Program-made: the position numbers and the translations under genes
Notes under the pieces: model-generated
What the model saw: only the letters and a program-made list of their open reading frames with translations
What the model was told of the DNA's origin: nothing
Database searches by the model: none
Shown: piece by piece, positions 1 to 13,600 of the stretch
How the letters are laid out: the number at the start of each line of letters is the position of its first letter
Numbering within the stretch: position 1 is the stretch's first letter
Origin: Castanea sativa
Taxonomy: Eukaryota > Streptophyta > Magnoliopsida > Fagales > Fagaceae
DNA length: 64,000 bases
Assembly: GCF_040712315.1 (NCBI RefSeq)
Contig: NC_134015.1
Location: 4,128,445-4,192,444, forward strand
Direction: 5' to 3'

Positions 1-2
1 CT

Positions 3-851
3 ACATCAGCAACTTGTGAAGGCTGCAAAGAACAACCTGAGGACACTCTTCATGCTCTCTGGCTCTGCAGAGAAATATCTTGTGTTTGGAGATCTTTGGG
101 CTGTTTCTACCAAGATGGCTCAATTCAACCAGTGACATTTAGCGACCTCTTCTCCAGATTTATGCTATATCGGGATGATGTGAGATTGGAGATTTTCTCA
201 TTCATCACCTGGCTGCTATGGAATTGACGAAATGCCAGCCAATTTGGGAAGCCGATTCACCCTCTCCACAATTTATGCAGTATGGCAAGCAATATTCTCC
301 AGGAATTTCTTGCAGCTTGGAATGAGAATGAGGGGTCATCACCAGCTGATCCAACTATTCTGCAGCACTGGCAACCCCCTGATCTTGGCAGCTATAAGGT
401 TAACTTTGATGCGGCCATATTTAGTGCATCAAATTCTACAGGCCTTGGAGTGATGATGCGTGACTGTGCTGGGGAAGCAATAGGAGCGCTTTCAATGCCT
501 ATTCCCCTGCCTCAATCCATAGCAGATGTGGAGGCCCTTGCCTGTCGCAGAACTGTGCAATTCGTAGCAGAGATTGGCCTGACTCGGGTTGTTTTTGAAG
601 GTGATTCTTTGGTGATCATCAATGCACTTACCACTGATATAGGGGAATTGGCCTCCTATGGAGCTGTCTTAGAAGACATTCGTGTGCTGATTTTGGGCTT
701 TCAAATGGTAGGATTTAAGCATGTGCCTCGCAGTTGTAATGCCGTAGCTGATGCTCTAGCTAAGAAAGCAAGCTCAGCTGTAGGTTTGCAGGTTTGGCTA
801 GAGGATATTCCCTTAGACATTGCTCCTCTTGTGCTAAGGGATGTCCATTAA
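3..851 (+). pseudogene. LINE ORF2 3' portion: zf-RVT and RNase H domains
   Basis: This is the C-terminal part of a non-LTR retrotransposon polyprotein whose 5' part lies outside the window. The first ~75 codons contain a Cys/His/Cys pattern (CEGC, then HALWLC) like the plant zf-RVT domain, followed by WLLWN. A single in-frame TGA at 225-227 interrupts the frame. From about 385 an RVT_3-type RNase H domain follows, with the expected acidic residues in NFDAA, DVEALAC, FEGDS and AVADALAK. The frame is otherwise open to the TAA at 849-851, so decay is light. It is a mobile-element remnant, not a host gene. Confidence 0.88.
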
Positions 852-945
852 CCTGTATTTGTTACTTGTTTTGAATAAATTCCTAGGCCTTTGGTCTGGT
901 TTCTCAAAAATAGAAAAAGAAAAAAAAAAGAAAAAGAAATTGTTG
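852..945 (+). mobile_element. LINE 3' UTR and A-rich tail
   Basis: Short 3'UTR after the RNase H stop, with AATAAA near 875 and an imperfect A-rich tail at about 906-939. This marks the 3' end of the upstream LINE. Confidence 0.7.
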
Positions 946-2797
946 GTTAACCTGAAGATGATTTTTGATTGACCGTAAAATAGAAGCACCTTAGGCATAA
1001 ACTGATTCACGCTTTTATTTGAAATCGTAACATTTTACTCCTCACCAAAAACTCATTAGCCCAACTTCTATCCCTACCCCCAATTGTCAACAGCCCAACT
1101 ACTACCCCTCTAACATCGTTGATCTTCAGCCACTACCACCACTGCCGGTAATTATTTATTTATTTTTTCATCTAAAATTTTCATTTTTTTTTTTTTATTA
1201 TTATTATTATATATGTGTTGAGAGACGAGAAAATGTAGAAAACTAGTAGAAAACATATTTTCCTTAACATTTTTAGGAATGCAACTTAATTCTCAAAAGT
1301 GTTGTTCAAAACATTTTCTTAAACACAATCAAACACTTTTAAACTTTTAATAAGAAAAAGAAAAAGAATTTCCATCAAAACAAATACAACCTAAAACCTA
1401 TTTTTATGAAATTCACCATCCACTTTTTACTTTTACTCTTTTTCACAGCCGTTTATATATCTTTTGTAATTTTTTTTGGGTTTTGCAATTACTCGTGATT
1501 TTCTTCACTGCTCAACTTAACTGCACATGCAACTTCCAGTTCTTACAAATTTGGAATTGGGCCCGGTGGCGGCAAGTTTATCTGTCCACATTTCTTAAAA
1601 TTGGGCCTTATCTAATTTGAACTTGGGCATGTTAAAATTTGACTATTCAAACTATCAAAATTAAATTGGTCATATTGAAATTAGGATATCCAAATCTAGG
1701 CATTTGCGACATTAGTATTAATATTCACGCCCACAATCTTATAATTCAACTAGTTGGTGGTACTTTTTAGTATTTTGAAGACATTTAGAATTTAAATCAT
1801 CATTCTCCAACTATATATATAGTATTCACTGTGTAAAAAAAAAAAAACAATTTGTTATATTTAATCTCCCCTCCAAAAAGGAGAGAGAGTTAATTGTAGC
1901 TATCCATCATAAATTATAAGGGTATTTATAATGTGATATATTTCAAAATTTTAAATTAACACTCTAACTCAAGAATAGTTTATGATAACATGATATTAAC
2001 CCCCCATTTTAATTAGAGTTCAAATTAGTGATACCCATTGTAAATAATCTCATAGTTTAGTGTGCACATTGCAGCACCATCATAATCTGGTAGATGTTTA
2101 ATTGTTAAGCCTATTGTAAACAATGAAGTCAGCTAGCCGGCCATCAATGTAGTGAAAATGATTCCTTTTGACAAAGACTCGTTTTATGTTAAGCTTATTA
2201 AGGACTAGTGTCCTAATCTTTTAGACTTATACGGATCCATGAGGGAGGACCCAAGTGGAGATCCACATATGATCCCTTATCTAAGTTAAACTAAACCAAC
2301 GTTAACATAGTTGCTTTCTAGAATTTGAGCACAATGTCTAGCTCACATTAAGACCTAATTAACCACTAAACCCCAAACTTAGATAGTATTTTACTAAGCT
2401 TCATGTAATCATATTGAATCACTTCCAAAATCGAGATTATATTACATCATGGGCCATTGCCGAACTCTTTATAGAGAGTGTTTGGGAAAAGGCAAAAGGA
2501 AAAGTTATTTTACTAAATTTTTTTAAAAAAGTAATCTACCTTTTAGCTTTTTTGAAAATAATATTATCCAGTGAAAACCTAGAATAATTTCTTTTAATCA
2601 TAATTGATTGATTTATTTATTAAATTAGAGAAAAACCAATACAATTAATGATAATATAAATAAAAAATTAAAAACAGATTGACATATGATAAATTTTGTT
2701 ATGTAATACCCTACTGACTTACTGCAGGTTAATTGGAATATGGATGCTATTGAACGAAGGTGCTGGACCTTTGAACCAGATTTGAAAAGCAAACTTA
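946..2797. other. AT-rich non-coding stretch
   Basis: No gene is visible. The sequence from about 2550 to 2790 (ATTATCCAGTGAAAACCTAG, then GCTGGACCTTTGAACCAG) is a diverged copy of sequence at 58270-59070 and 59590-60460, so it belongs to the duplicated framework of the locus. The rest is A/T-rich DNA with short homopolymers. Confidence 0.6.
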
Positions 2798-4706
2798 GTG
2801 GCTGTTTGTTTCAACGTTTTCAATCCAAAAAGTGGTTAGTTATAAAACGCAACTTTTTGAAAAAAGTTGTGTTTTGAGTTTGTGAAGAGAATGCGCATTC
2901 TGCGAAAGGAGCTCTGATGTGCATTTTACAAAAGTTCTGGGTGATGATGAATCTATTCGTTGGCTTTATTGGTTCAATTACCGAATTGCCCTCACTTTTA
3001 CTTAAAATTCTAACTTAAAACTTCTCATCATCTTCTTCCTTTGATACACACAAAGGAAAAAACACCCACACAGATGCACAGAACCTGCAAGATCGCCACC
3101 ACCAAAACGCAGATCCCACCATCCACCCAACCACCACCGCCATCACTTGTTAAAACCACCCCCACCAAAACCCGTTAAAACAATGGAAACCCAAAATACA
3201 ACGAAAATCAAACATGATCTACCCAAAATCCACAAAAAATCAACTTAAAATTAAACCATCAATTGAAACCCATAACCCGAACCCAAAATCAGAATCAAAA
3301 TACATACTCAATGGTAGCAGAACACTTGAAATCAGATGAGAGAGATTCAACCATGCAAGCTTCGACAGAGAGGGATTTCTAACTTCATTTTCCATGTCTC
3401 TGTTTCTTATCATTGCTAGAGAGTGTTCAAGTAGAAATAGAAAAAGTAAAAGAAAGAGAGAGCTACAAAAAGAAAGAGAGAGTTGGAGAAAGGGAAAGTG
3501 GGATCTGGAATGCACTAGAAAAAGAAAAAGAAGGGTAGATAGAGATGGGAGTGGGGTAGGTGTGTGGTGGAGAAAAAACCAAGAGAAAAAACAAAGAAAA
3601 AAGAGAAAAAAGAAAGAAAAGAGAAAAAGAAAACGTATGGATGTAATTAAGTTTGGAAAAATAACATAAAAATAAGAAATGACAATTAAGAAATGCTACT
3701 ACAATATTTTCACAATAAATTTTAAGTAATAGATTGTTATTAGCTAATATTGGTGAGTAAAAAAATAATTTCAGTGGTGGGTTCAAATTAGAACTAGTAA
3801 CAACTTTTCACATTAGATTTTGATGTGATTCTTGTGAAAGTATTGTAAAAAATGTTGTGGATATAACATTTTTCGTTGAAAAATATAATTGTTAGGAATG
3901 AATATAGGAAGAATAAATGATGATAAAAAAAGAATAAAGAATGAATGAAGAAATAATATTTAAGTGAGATGGAGAAAAGAATAGAGAGTCTGTTGGAAAA
4001 AATATTTGAAAAAGTAAGTAGGCAAAAGGTAAAATGTACTGTTCACTCTTCAAACAGTACAAAAATTTGGAGAGGCTGTTGGAGATGCTCTTACAAACTT
4101 TTTTTTTTTCCATAATTGTGATGTTATAGAGTATGTGGTGGAGAAAAAATTGTGGATATTAGAACAACTCATTTAAAAGATAAGTGTTAATAAAATTTTA
4201 TTTTACAAAGATTAATTTTAAATTAGTATTGTGAAAATATTGTGACATTTTATTATATTTCTAAACCTTTTAAGTTAGTACTATTTTTCTTTAGAAAAAA
4301 ATAGTACTATTGACATAATATTTTTAGAACAATTTCATAATAAAGTATATATAGTAAATTGTTATTAGTTCTCATCTAGACCTACTAGTGACATTTTTTT
4401 TCCTACTATTAACAACTTGTTATATAGACTTTATTGTGAAAATATTGTGTCCATAACTTGCATTAAAAGAAGTAATTAAAACAAAGAATTCTCTTTATAT
4501 AGACATTGTCATTTTTAGTAATTTATCCCTCAAACTGCCATTTTTATAAGTGCTAGCTAAACACTCAGTTTTTTCAAAAAACATTTTTTAACAGTTTTTA
4601 CCAAACACTCAGTTTTTTGAAAAAATACTATTTCATACTACACATTTTGAAAACTCCACTTTTTCAAAAAGCCTAGTTTCAAAAAGCTGAACCAAACTCA
4701 CCCTAC
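2798..4706. mobile_element. Terminal-inverted-repeat DNA transposon (non-autonomous)
   Basis: The left end (GTGGCTGTTTGTTTCAACG) and the reverse complement of the right end (GTAGGGTGAGTTTGGTTCAGC) form imperfect inverted repeats of the TGTTTGG type, common in plant PIF/Harbinger- or hAT-type elements. Similarity continues inward through repeated CTTTTTGAAAAA blocks. The target duplication is not resolved (TTA on the left, TAA on the right). The interior holds a purine-rich tract at 3420-3660 whose Lys/Arg-rich reading frame looks like low complexity, plus nested CACAATATTTTC-type MITE repeats near 3680-3880 and 4200-4460. No transposase is visible. Confidence 0.5.
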
Positions 4707-6009
4707 TAATAAGCAATGATTAAGGGGCCTTGATATTGGGCCATTAAACAACTTGCAAAAGCATATGGCTAGCCCACTATACCGCCAAGCTTAATGATTC
4801 TCATTTCTCTTACGAGTAAAATAACCAGAGTCAGATTCAATGACTGTTAGGAATTAGGATAAAGCTTATGAGAACTTGTTAGTTAATTATTTTACTTTTT
4901 GTTTTGGAATCATTAATTAACTAATTAATATGATGCATTCGAAAGGTGGCATAATATAACTTTGAAATATCTCAGAAAAAACTGAACTCTCACAATATAT
5001 AGCATGTACCAGCATGAAGTAAATCATAAGTGGAACTTATTCATATTTCTTATAACAATTAACAAGTACGACAGAACAATATTTTGTATGATTCCCTCAT
5101 GTATAGAAAAAATCCTTAAGAAGTTTATTTTCAGTCAACCTGGCATCAGATCACTGCTCTTTCAAAATTACAATTATTGAATCACATACAAGCTTCGAAG
5201 GTTCAGTAATGGAGGAAATGAAAATCACAGAGAGAGAGAACAATGTGAAACTTGTAAAATGAATTCATTAAATAAAATTATCACGCTTTGTTCTCTTATA
5301 TTGTGAGAATAGAGGAGGGAAGAATAATAGAAAAATAATCAGCTAATGAACTATCCAATACAAACTGTACACGTGGATTAGACCTATAACCAACCTAGCT
5401 AACTCATTAATCTGTACAATATAAACGACAACCGTTTATCACCAACTATATTATGCGATTGTAGTTTACTCCTATATGTACAAAATGCAGATACAACTAC
5501 TAATATGTACAACCTATCTATTACTTAACAACAATCAATGTTTAACATATGTGTGACAGTAGAGCAGTGATAGGGTTAAACATATACCTTTTAAAATATA
5601 GTTATAGAGTAATGCTAGAGAACAAATTTTTTTATAAAAAAATTTACAAACTACTAATGTGCTAAATGATTATTGGTAAATAAAAAAGTGATGTTAGTTA
5701 TGGGTCTAAATAAAATCTAAGAAGAAGTTGGTCATAAAATATTTTGTAAAAATGTTGTAAAATAGTTTGTGCTTGTACTATTACTTATAAATATATAGTA
5801 AATTCAATCCAACAAAGGAAAATCCGAAAAGCATCAATGTTTGTCTGATGAAACTCCATTTGAGTTTATCATAAACCATTTCTAGGTCAAATTTGATGGC
5901 CGTGCTGCTAAGTTTACTTTTTAAAGTAGTTATGGAATGGATTATTTCTTAAACCAAGGATGAAACTCACTTGAAGGGGTGGCTCAAATCACTAAGGTAC
6001 GTACAGTAT
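4707..6009. other. Non-coding, short MITE-like segment
   Basis: No gene is seen. About 4735-4810 (GCAAAAGCATATGGCTAGCCC) matches 60515-60580. About 5605-5790 begins AATGCTAGAGAACAAATT and looks like a short non-autonomous element seen in scattered form elsewhere in the window. Confidence 0.45.
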
Positions 6010-6320
6010 AAGTCTATTCGCAAAAAAGTTGGTGATGGTACAAGGTGTTGCGGAACCCGGCCGGTCTAAATTGGTTAACTATATCTGGTCTACCCACTTT
6101 CGGGATGAGGTACAAAAGTGTGGAATTCAGTTCCTTTGGGACTTTTTTCTAGCTAAAGACCTTTAGGACAAGGTTGTATATTGTCCTAAAATTTTTGGAA
6201 GAAGATTGGGTGGAAATCATCAAGTCCAATGGCTTTATAAGGCTTAAAAAATATAATTGGTTTCTCGACTTCTGCTTTGGTTAGCGCTGTTTGAATGGAA
6301 GTTATTATATCAGAGGCTAA
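6010..6320 (-). pseudogene. LINE reverse transcriptase relic
   Basis: Read on the minus strand, about 6315-6210 gives TKAEVEKPIIFFKPYK followed by GLDDFHPIFF, the degenerate form of the 'KPYKAPGPDGFHPIFFQ' block at the start of plant LINE reverse transcriptases. After a frame change, about 6165-6015 gives LNSTLLYLIPKVGRP and then FRPAGFRNTLY, matching the next conserved RT block (LIPK...FRPISLCN). Several stops and shifts are present and both ends are missing, so this is a dead fragment. A less clear linker may extend it to about 6440. Confidence 0.75.
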
Positions 6321-6440
6321 ACAAGGGAAAGAAAGTGGTCGGGGAGGGTGTAGGAGGCAATGTTCAAATTCTGAGGTTTAGAGGTTGACAAAGTGATTAT
6401 GCACTAGGTCTTTAATCTCGAGGTAAATGTAACCCTAGTA

Positions 6441-8118
6441 CTACATGTTGGTCCTTAATGTGGATGGTAGTCCTATTAGGATGGTGATTATAAAATACAA
6501 ACAGAGCCTATAGAGAGTAAATTGTATGTGTCCAAGTCCAACTGAATGTCCAAGGGTATTTATAGGCAAGTATATAACTCTTTGGAAATACACATATCTG
6601 TTTCAAACAAATATACTTCGTATAAGATTCATACCCTTTCCCAAGCTCCATTTTGTTATTAATTCTCTATTAGAAAACTATCTTATGAAGCAATACCATC
6701 TACCAAGTGGGATTTTTGTGTATATGAGAGTTTACCATATTATGGTCACAACCACGCATTAACACTACATAAATTATCCTATGTTAAGCACCAAGTCTTA
6801 TTTAGTTACCAGGGGTGAAAGAAACCATGAAAGAAATTGGTATTATTATCTCCTAAAATAATCCATTATTCCGTTCTAGTTTTAATAGCCCAAAATTCTT
6901 CCTCACTAAAATTAAATGTTTTTTTTAATTAATTTGAAAGATTTCTTTTGAGTAATAAAGCCAGAGATTTATTGGTTTCAAAGAATTTATAACTAATAAA
7001 TTCTTGATAGTGCTTCCAAATGACGGATGTATGGCTATAGACTTCCTTGTCTAGCTTATATACAATCTTGTTCTTGTCTCATATCACTAGCTTTTCACTC
7101 TTTTCTTTTTTCTTTTTTTAACAATTCAACATTAGTTAGAATGCAGGAGCTCCTTAAGGGCAAAAGAAAGTCATAATTAATTTGTTAATATTATCAGTAA
7201 AATGACGGTTTATAATATTGGTAAACTACAAATAATAATTTTATATCATATAAACTTATTTACAAACTTATACAATTCAATTTTAAGTTTATATAAATAT
7301 ATTCTTAAACAAGTATATATATAAAGGATAAAACTTATGTACAGTACTTTAGGTGCTGTAATTTAGGTTTTCCTCTTAAGATTCTACTATGTGGCTATTT
7401 AACTTAATAAATACACTTCTATCTATGAAAAAAAAAAAAATCACATGGCAGAATTTTAAGAAAGGAACTTAAAGAATAATACTTAAGAATTGTGTATAAG
7501 TTTTGCTCATATATAAAATATAGTATTATGTATAATTAAATCAAGCCCTCGTATGCATGAAATTATTCACAAATACATTATTATGTTTAACCTTGACACG
7601 TTTAATAATTGAACCTAAATTTAGACTTAAGTGTGGCTTCTTTACTAAACATACGGGCAAAATTTTTTTTTTTTTTTCAAACCAACCTTGAACTATTCAT
7701 AAAAAAACTTTGTTCATTTACAATCCTACAATTTACCTCTTAAAAAAAATTAAAAAATATACATAGATTTACTCTTTAGAATTACCACCCCCACTCCATC
7801 TATGTAAAAGAGCAACCAACCGGCTATATATGTCTTCACTGTAGACTGTAGTAGTTGGCCAGCCTTCCTTCTTTGTTCTAATAACTGCCAAATTCTATTC
7901 ATTTCTCAAATGAGAGATTCAGTGACAGTAAAGAAAATCTAACAAAGCGTATGTGGTTATGTGACGAGTTTAGATGGATAGGGACTATACTAACCGTTTT
8001 TTTTTTTTTTCCCTAGATCGAAGTTTTGGATTTGATTTGATTTAAATAAAATTACTATATTTCTTTGAGATTATCAATAAAATTAATATTCTTCTAGATC
8101 GAAGTTTTGGGTTTGATT
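6441..8118. other. AT-rich non-coding stretch
   Basis: No supported gene. Two copies of TAGATCGAAGTTTTGG lie at about 8015 and 8096, and the sequence just after the first (TTTAAATAAAATTA...GAGATTATCAATA) recurs right of the LINE at 14815-14855. The LINE therefore entered a locally repeated sequence, or this is an unusually long target duplication. Confidence 0.55.
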
Positions 8119-8208
8119 ATAACAATATACGTTTTTCTCCTTGCTGTGGAGCTCTCGCTCTTGTGTGAAACAAGTGTCTCCCTCCCTTGACCTAGGTTTA
8201 AGGGTATA

Positions 8209-9284
8209 TGTAAGGTTCAATTAGCGTATAAAACACCAATGAACGTTTAGACCTCCAAATACAAAATTACCAACACAAGATTATATACAAACAATATATA
8301 TGCGGAAAGATGAACATAAGCTAAACCCAAATTGGTAAAACACTCTAAACCAAAATCAATCACAAACACAGTAGTAAGTAAAAGGTAAAGAGTAAGGGAA
8401 AAGAGATGCAAACACAAAGATAACATGACGATGTGTTATTGAAGAGAAAATTGAAGTACTAGGTGAAAAACCTCTTCGCCGCCCTCCAAGCAGTCAAATA
8501 ATTCACTAGAGAATGAAGTTTGGATACATGAATAGCAATAGACTCTCCAAGTCTAATCTACCTACAGCACTTAAGCCCTCCAAGTTTCTTGCTCCAACAG
8601 GGTTACGCCGAATTTTGTCTACTCTAGCTTACCGGATTCTGAAATAAGTCCATTGCATCAACCAAATGAATTGGTCCTCTCTAAACTGCTTCCTAAGCAC
8701 CAAAGTACCTCCTCACTGATATAGGTATGGTGAGATAAGGATTTGGCAAATGAACCTCTCAAGGGTATGTCAATGGAGAGGGTGAAAGTAGAGGAATTTG
8801 GAGAATCAAAATATTAAGATTGTGGATGAGTCAATCTTGTTTTTCTCTGAGGTTTCTCTCTCAAAATTCTCTCTGGAAGCTCAATACATTTCGTGGGTAT
8901 AAGAGTATTTATAGTAGGGTACGTGAGGAATGTGAAAAGGCAAATTTCATCCAAACAGGGCATTCTAGCGACTCAGCCTTGCGACTGGAAATATTCGCGA
9001 GTCTGAGTCATGAGATAAATGCCTAACTAGATTGTACTTTTTGTCTTGTAGTGCTCCAGCTGTCGTGACTCTTTAGCTCCTTGCATGCTTCACGCGTGTG
9101 TCACATTGGCGACTTTCCAGTCGTGAGACTCCTTTGAGTGCACACATCTTGAGATTTCTTCACAATTTCTCACACACAACTCTTACATAATTCTTACCTA
9201 AATACAGGGTATCTAATTGCTAAAATACAAGCAAATTTGGCACGGAATAAAGCCAACACGTGATTGAATAAATTCAACCTTACA
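8209..9284 (-). mobile_element. Solo LTR inserted in the LINE 5'UTR
   Basis: The 1,076-bp segment begins TGTAAGGTT and ends AACCTTACA, a 9-bp perfect terminal inversion with TG..CA ends. It is flanked by GTATA (8204-8208) and GTATT (9285-9289), a 5-bp target duplication with one mismatch. No internal domain, PBS or PPT adjoins it, so it is a solo LTR left by LTR-LTR recombination. On the minus strand a TATAAATACTC box (near 8905) suits an LTR promoter, so I assign that orientation. The 68-codon open frame at 8820-9026 is not a gene. Confidence 0.78.
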
Positions 9285-9323
9285 GTATTGTTTTTCTTTT
9301 CATTATTTTTGGTTTTTGACATT

Positions 9324-10324
9324 ATGGCTGATGACTTTGCTGATGGCATGGGTAATAGGAAGCTGACATCTAATGAAAAGGAGGTGATTCCTAAATCTAA
9401 TGAAGGCAGATTGGAGGCTTTGGAGAGTTGTAGTTTGAGTCCTATTGGGAAGTTCTTAACATGTAAAATGTTTAATAAAAGAGCGGCAAAGAATATGTTG
9501 AGAAGAGCATGGGGATTGGAAAATAGTTTGTAGATCTGAGGTAGGTCCAAATCTCTTCCAATTCAAGTTTCACTCGGAGCTTGATATGGCTCGGATTCTA
9601 CAAGATGACTCGTGGTCTTTTGATAATCAGTTGTTGTTGCTTCAAAGGTGGCAGAAAGGGATGCTTCTCTTTGGATTCAAATTTGGGGTGCACTGTTTGA
9701 TATGGTTTCCCCTTAAGTCGCAAAGGAAGTTGGTAGTCGCCTTGGTATTGTTGAGGAAGTAGAATGGATGCGGAGGCAAGATGATCCTAATTTTTTTATG
9801 CGAGTCAAAGTTACATTACTGATTGGGAAGCCCCTGCGGAGAGGAAGTTTTATTGCCGGGTCAGATGGTATTCGTACTTGGTTGTCATTTAAGTATGAAC
9901 GTTTACCTTTGTTTTGCCAGTACTGTGGTAAGTTAGGGCACGATGTGAAGCATTGTGCATCACACTTTGCTATAATTCAGAATGGAGGAGAGGTTGATTA
10001 TCAATATGGGGATTCTTTAAGTGCTATGGGAGGGCGCCCCGATCTTTCTCGCCAAGAAACACAAGTGATAGTGTGGGTGTTGCAAGGAAGCATGTGTTAG
10101 GGGAGTCTACAAGTAATAGTACGAGGGTGGAGGCATCACCAGTGATGGGATTAGAAAACACAAACCCTAATAAGCCGATTGAGATTTGTTCCAAGATTTT
10201 GGGGGATGTGCCTATTTTTCAAGAAGATGATAACATGGATAAGGAAAGACAGGATTACGTACAGGATGAAAATTATAGTAGGAAGACACCAGGTTCAACC
10301 TTGCAGGATAATGTTGTGGAGTAG
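9324..10324 (+). pseudogene. LINE ORF1 (DUF4283-like plus CCHC zinc knuckle)
   Basis: It starts at MADDFADG and continues through NKRAAKNMLRRAW, typical of the N-terminal domain of plant LINE ORF1 proteins, then breaks at a stop at 9531. After frame changes the frame at 9768-10100 contains LPLFCQYCGKLGHDVKHC, a CX2CX4HX4C zinc knuckle preceded by the usual RTWLSFKYERLP block. The Glu/Asp-rich C-terminal tail is in another frame (10073-10324). ORF1 proteins bind element RNA; this copy cannot make one because of at least two frameshifts and internal stops. Confidence 0.8.
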
Positions 10325-10661
10325 CCAGCTAGATTGGGATTAAATGAGGTGGTAAAGGGTAAGCCTGCTGATGCGGTGTGTGGTTTGCTTGTAATAGCTC
10401 AAATCAAGAAGAGGGTCAGGTGGCTAACAATCTAAAGCCCAAATCCACTTGGACCAGGATTAACTGAATGGATTTTAGGCTTGGAGGGCTGTCTAAGGCT
10501 TTCATGTTACCAACCCGTGGGAAAAGAAGCAATGATTCAGAATTGGAAGGGCAGCGTGAGGTTCTTGAAAGTAGGGAAACTAAATGCGTAAGGGTAGGGA
10601 GTAGGGATGATCTTCACAATATTATATCGGCGGGGGTGGAAAGACACTTTTGTCGGGAGCA

Positions 10662-13600
10662 ATGAGGATCCTAAGTTGGAATTGCTAAGGGCTTGGGAAC
10701 CCTTGAGCAGGCCGTAGCCTTCACAAATTAGTGAGGGAACAAGCTCCTAATGTATGTTTTCTTATGGAGACACATATAGATATGGAGGGTTTTAATACTT
10801 TGTATGGTAATTTACCCTTTTAAAATAAAATCATTGTTAAGCATCTGGATGCTGGTGGAGGGTTAACTTTTTTATGGAAGGATGATATAAAGCTAGATGT
10901 AGTTAACTATACTGCAAATCATGTTTTAGATAGGGTAACAGAAGAAGATGGATTTGTGTGGTTCATGAAAGGTTTTTATGGTTGGTCGGAGACACAACAA
11001 AAATTCAAGTCTTGGAAGCTATTGGAACATTTGAAGACTTATGTAGAGGGTCCTTGGTTATATTTTAGAGGTTTTAATGCTATTCTCCATTCTTCGGAAA
11101 AGCAAAGCAAAGCAAAAGGCAGCCCTATACTGCTTAGATTAATGCATTTAGGGAAGTTTTGGAGGATTGTCACTTGGAGGATCTAGGTTACAAAGGCTAC
11201 CGTTTACTTGGACTAACAAAAGACCTGGTGATGCAAATACCAAGTTGGGACTTGATAGAGCTATGGCAACAAAGGGGTGGATAGATGATTTTCCAATTAG
11301 CAATATGGTACATCTTCTTCCTCATGCTTTGGACCATATCTCTATTACTATCCAAGATCAAAAGTTCAGGAAGAAACATAGAAGAGTTGATCGGGGTTTC
11401 AAGTTTGAGGAGAGCTGGCTTTTATGGGATGATTGTGAGGCATGGATTCAGCAAGTTTGGAGCTTTTCAGGCAGCGGGGAGACGGGTCTAGCAGTTGTGC
11501 ATGTGAAAATAAGGGCTTGTGGGGATGATTTGAAGTCCTGGGGAGATACAAGGGCTAAACCCGAGGAGAAAGAGATTAAAATCCTTAAAAACCAGCTTGA
11601 TAAAATTAATAGAGCTGACATTACTGAGGAAAGTAAGGAGGAATATTTGGCGGTTAGTAAAAAATTGGATGATTTGTTGCTAGAACAGGAGATTTATTGG
11701 GCACAACGGTCTAGGGTTGCATGGTTGAAACATGGGGATAGAAACACTAAATTTTTCCATTCAAAAGCATCACAAAGGTGAAGAAGGAATCATATTAAGG
11801 GTATCATGAGTTCACAAGAGCATTGGGAGGAAGAGATGGAGGATGTAGCCAGGGTAGCAGTTGATTATTTTGACAATCTTTTTTGTGCAGGTTCATTCAA
11901 TCAAATGGAGGAATGTCTAAGCATTGTTTTGGCCAAAGTCAGTCAAGCCATGCAGGATATGCTGTCTAGGAATTTTATTATCGATGAAATCAAGGAAGCT
12001 GTATTTCAGATGGGATCGACAAAGGCACCTGGGTTTGATGGTATGAATGCCTTATTTTATAAAAAATTCTAGCATATAGTGGGTAATGATGTTGTGAATG
12101 CTGTGTTAAATTTTTTGAATAATGGAGTCATGTTACCTAATTTAAATCATACCAATATTGTGATCATCCCAAAAGTGAAGAATCTAGAGAAAATGTCTGA
12201 ATACATACCAATCGGCCTTTGTAATGTTGTTTATAAGATAATTTCTAAGGTTTTTACAATTAGGCTAAAACAAGTGCTTCCTGATATTATATCCCCCTCC
12301 CAGGGTGCATTAATGCCAGGTAGACTTATTACAAATAGTGTTATTGTGGCATATGAGGTTTTGTATTCTATGCATGCCAGGAAGAAGGGCAAGATAGGTT
12401 ATTTGTCTTTGAAGCTAGATGTCAGTAAAACTTATGATCAAGTAGAATGTCTGTTTTTACAGAGAGTAATGTAGAAGTTGGGTTTTCCAGAAAAGTGGAT
12501 TGAGAGAGTGATGACTTGTGTCACCAGCACATCATTCTCTATTCTACTCAATGGAAAACCTTATGGGAATGTGCTTCCATCTAGGGGAATCTGTCAAGGA
12601 GACCCTCTTTCCCCATACTTGTTTCTGTTGTGTGCAGAGGGATTCACATCTTTATTGGCAAAAGCAAAGAATGATGACAAAATTCATGGAGCTTCTATTT
12701 GCAGAGGGGCACCAAAAGTTTCTAACTTATTGTTTGCAGACGACTCCCTTTTGTTTTGCAAGGCAACACAAAATGAAGTGGAGGTAATTTTTGAGGTGCT
12801 CCAGACCTATGTTAATGCTTCAGGACAATGCATAAACTTGGAGAAGTCTTCAGCCTTTTTTAGAAGTAACATTTCAACTAGTTAGAAGCAAGATATTCAG
12901 AGGCTCTTGGGAGTTCAAGAGGTAAACCGATTTGATTCATATTTGGGGCTACCTACCTTAGTTGGGAGAACTAGATAACATACGTTCTCATATTTGAAGG
13001 ATAGGATTTGGAAAAAAGTTGTAGGGTTGGAAAGGGAAGATGTTGTCTAGGGCTGGTAAGGAGATACTTATTAAAGCAGTTGCTCAGTCTATTTCTACAT
13101 ATACCATGAGTATATTTCAACTCCCTTTAAAGCTATGCGATGAATTAGATGCAATGTGTTCTAAATTTTGGTGAGGGCAAGTGGGGGATGAACGGAAAAT
13201 TCATTGGCAAAGGTGAGAAAAGTTAACAAGATCAAAGAAGGATGGAGGAATGGGTTTTAGGGATTTTAGGGCATTTAATTTAGCTATGTTAGCTAAACAA
13301 GGGTGGAGGTTGCTATATGATGATAATTCTTTAGTATATCAATGCCTTAAAGCTAGATATTTTCCTAAAATTCATTTATTTGACGCCAAGGAGTCCCCAA
13401 ATTGTTCCTTTGTGTGGAAGAGTATTATAGCTACTTTACCTATTTTGAAGTTGGGATGTTGTTGAAGAGTTGGGAATGGCCTTTTCATTTGGGTTTTAGG
13501 GGATAAATGGATACCGAATTATCCAACAAATGCACCTTTGTTTCCAATCAAGGATGAGGTTCGAGAGGTGATTGTGGCTAAACTAATTGATCAAGAATTG

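Noticed and set aside
3394..3669. 91-codon Lys/Arg-rich open frame
   Set aside because: It follows a purine-rich low-complexity tract; the opposite strand is equally open as Phe/Ser/Leu-rich frames.
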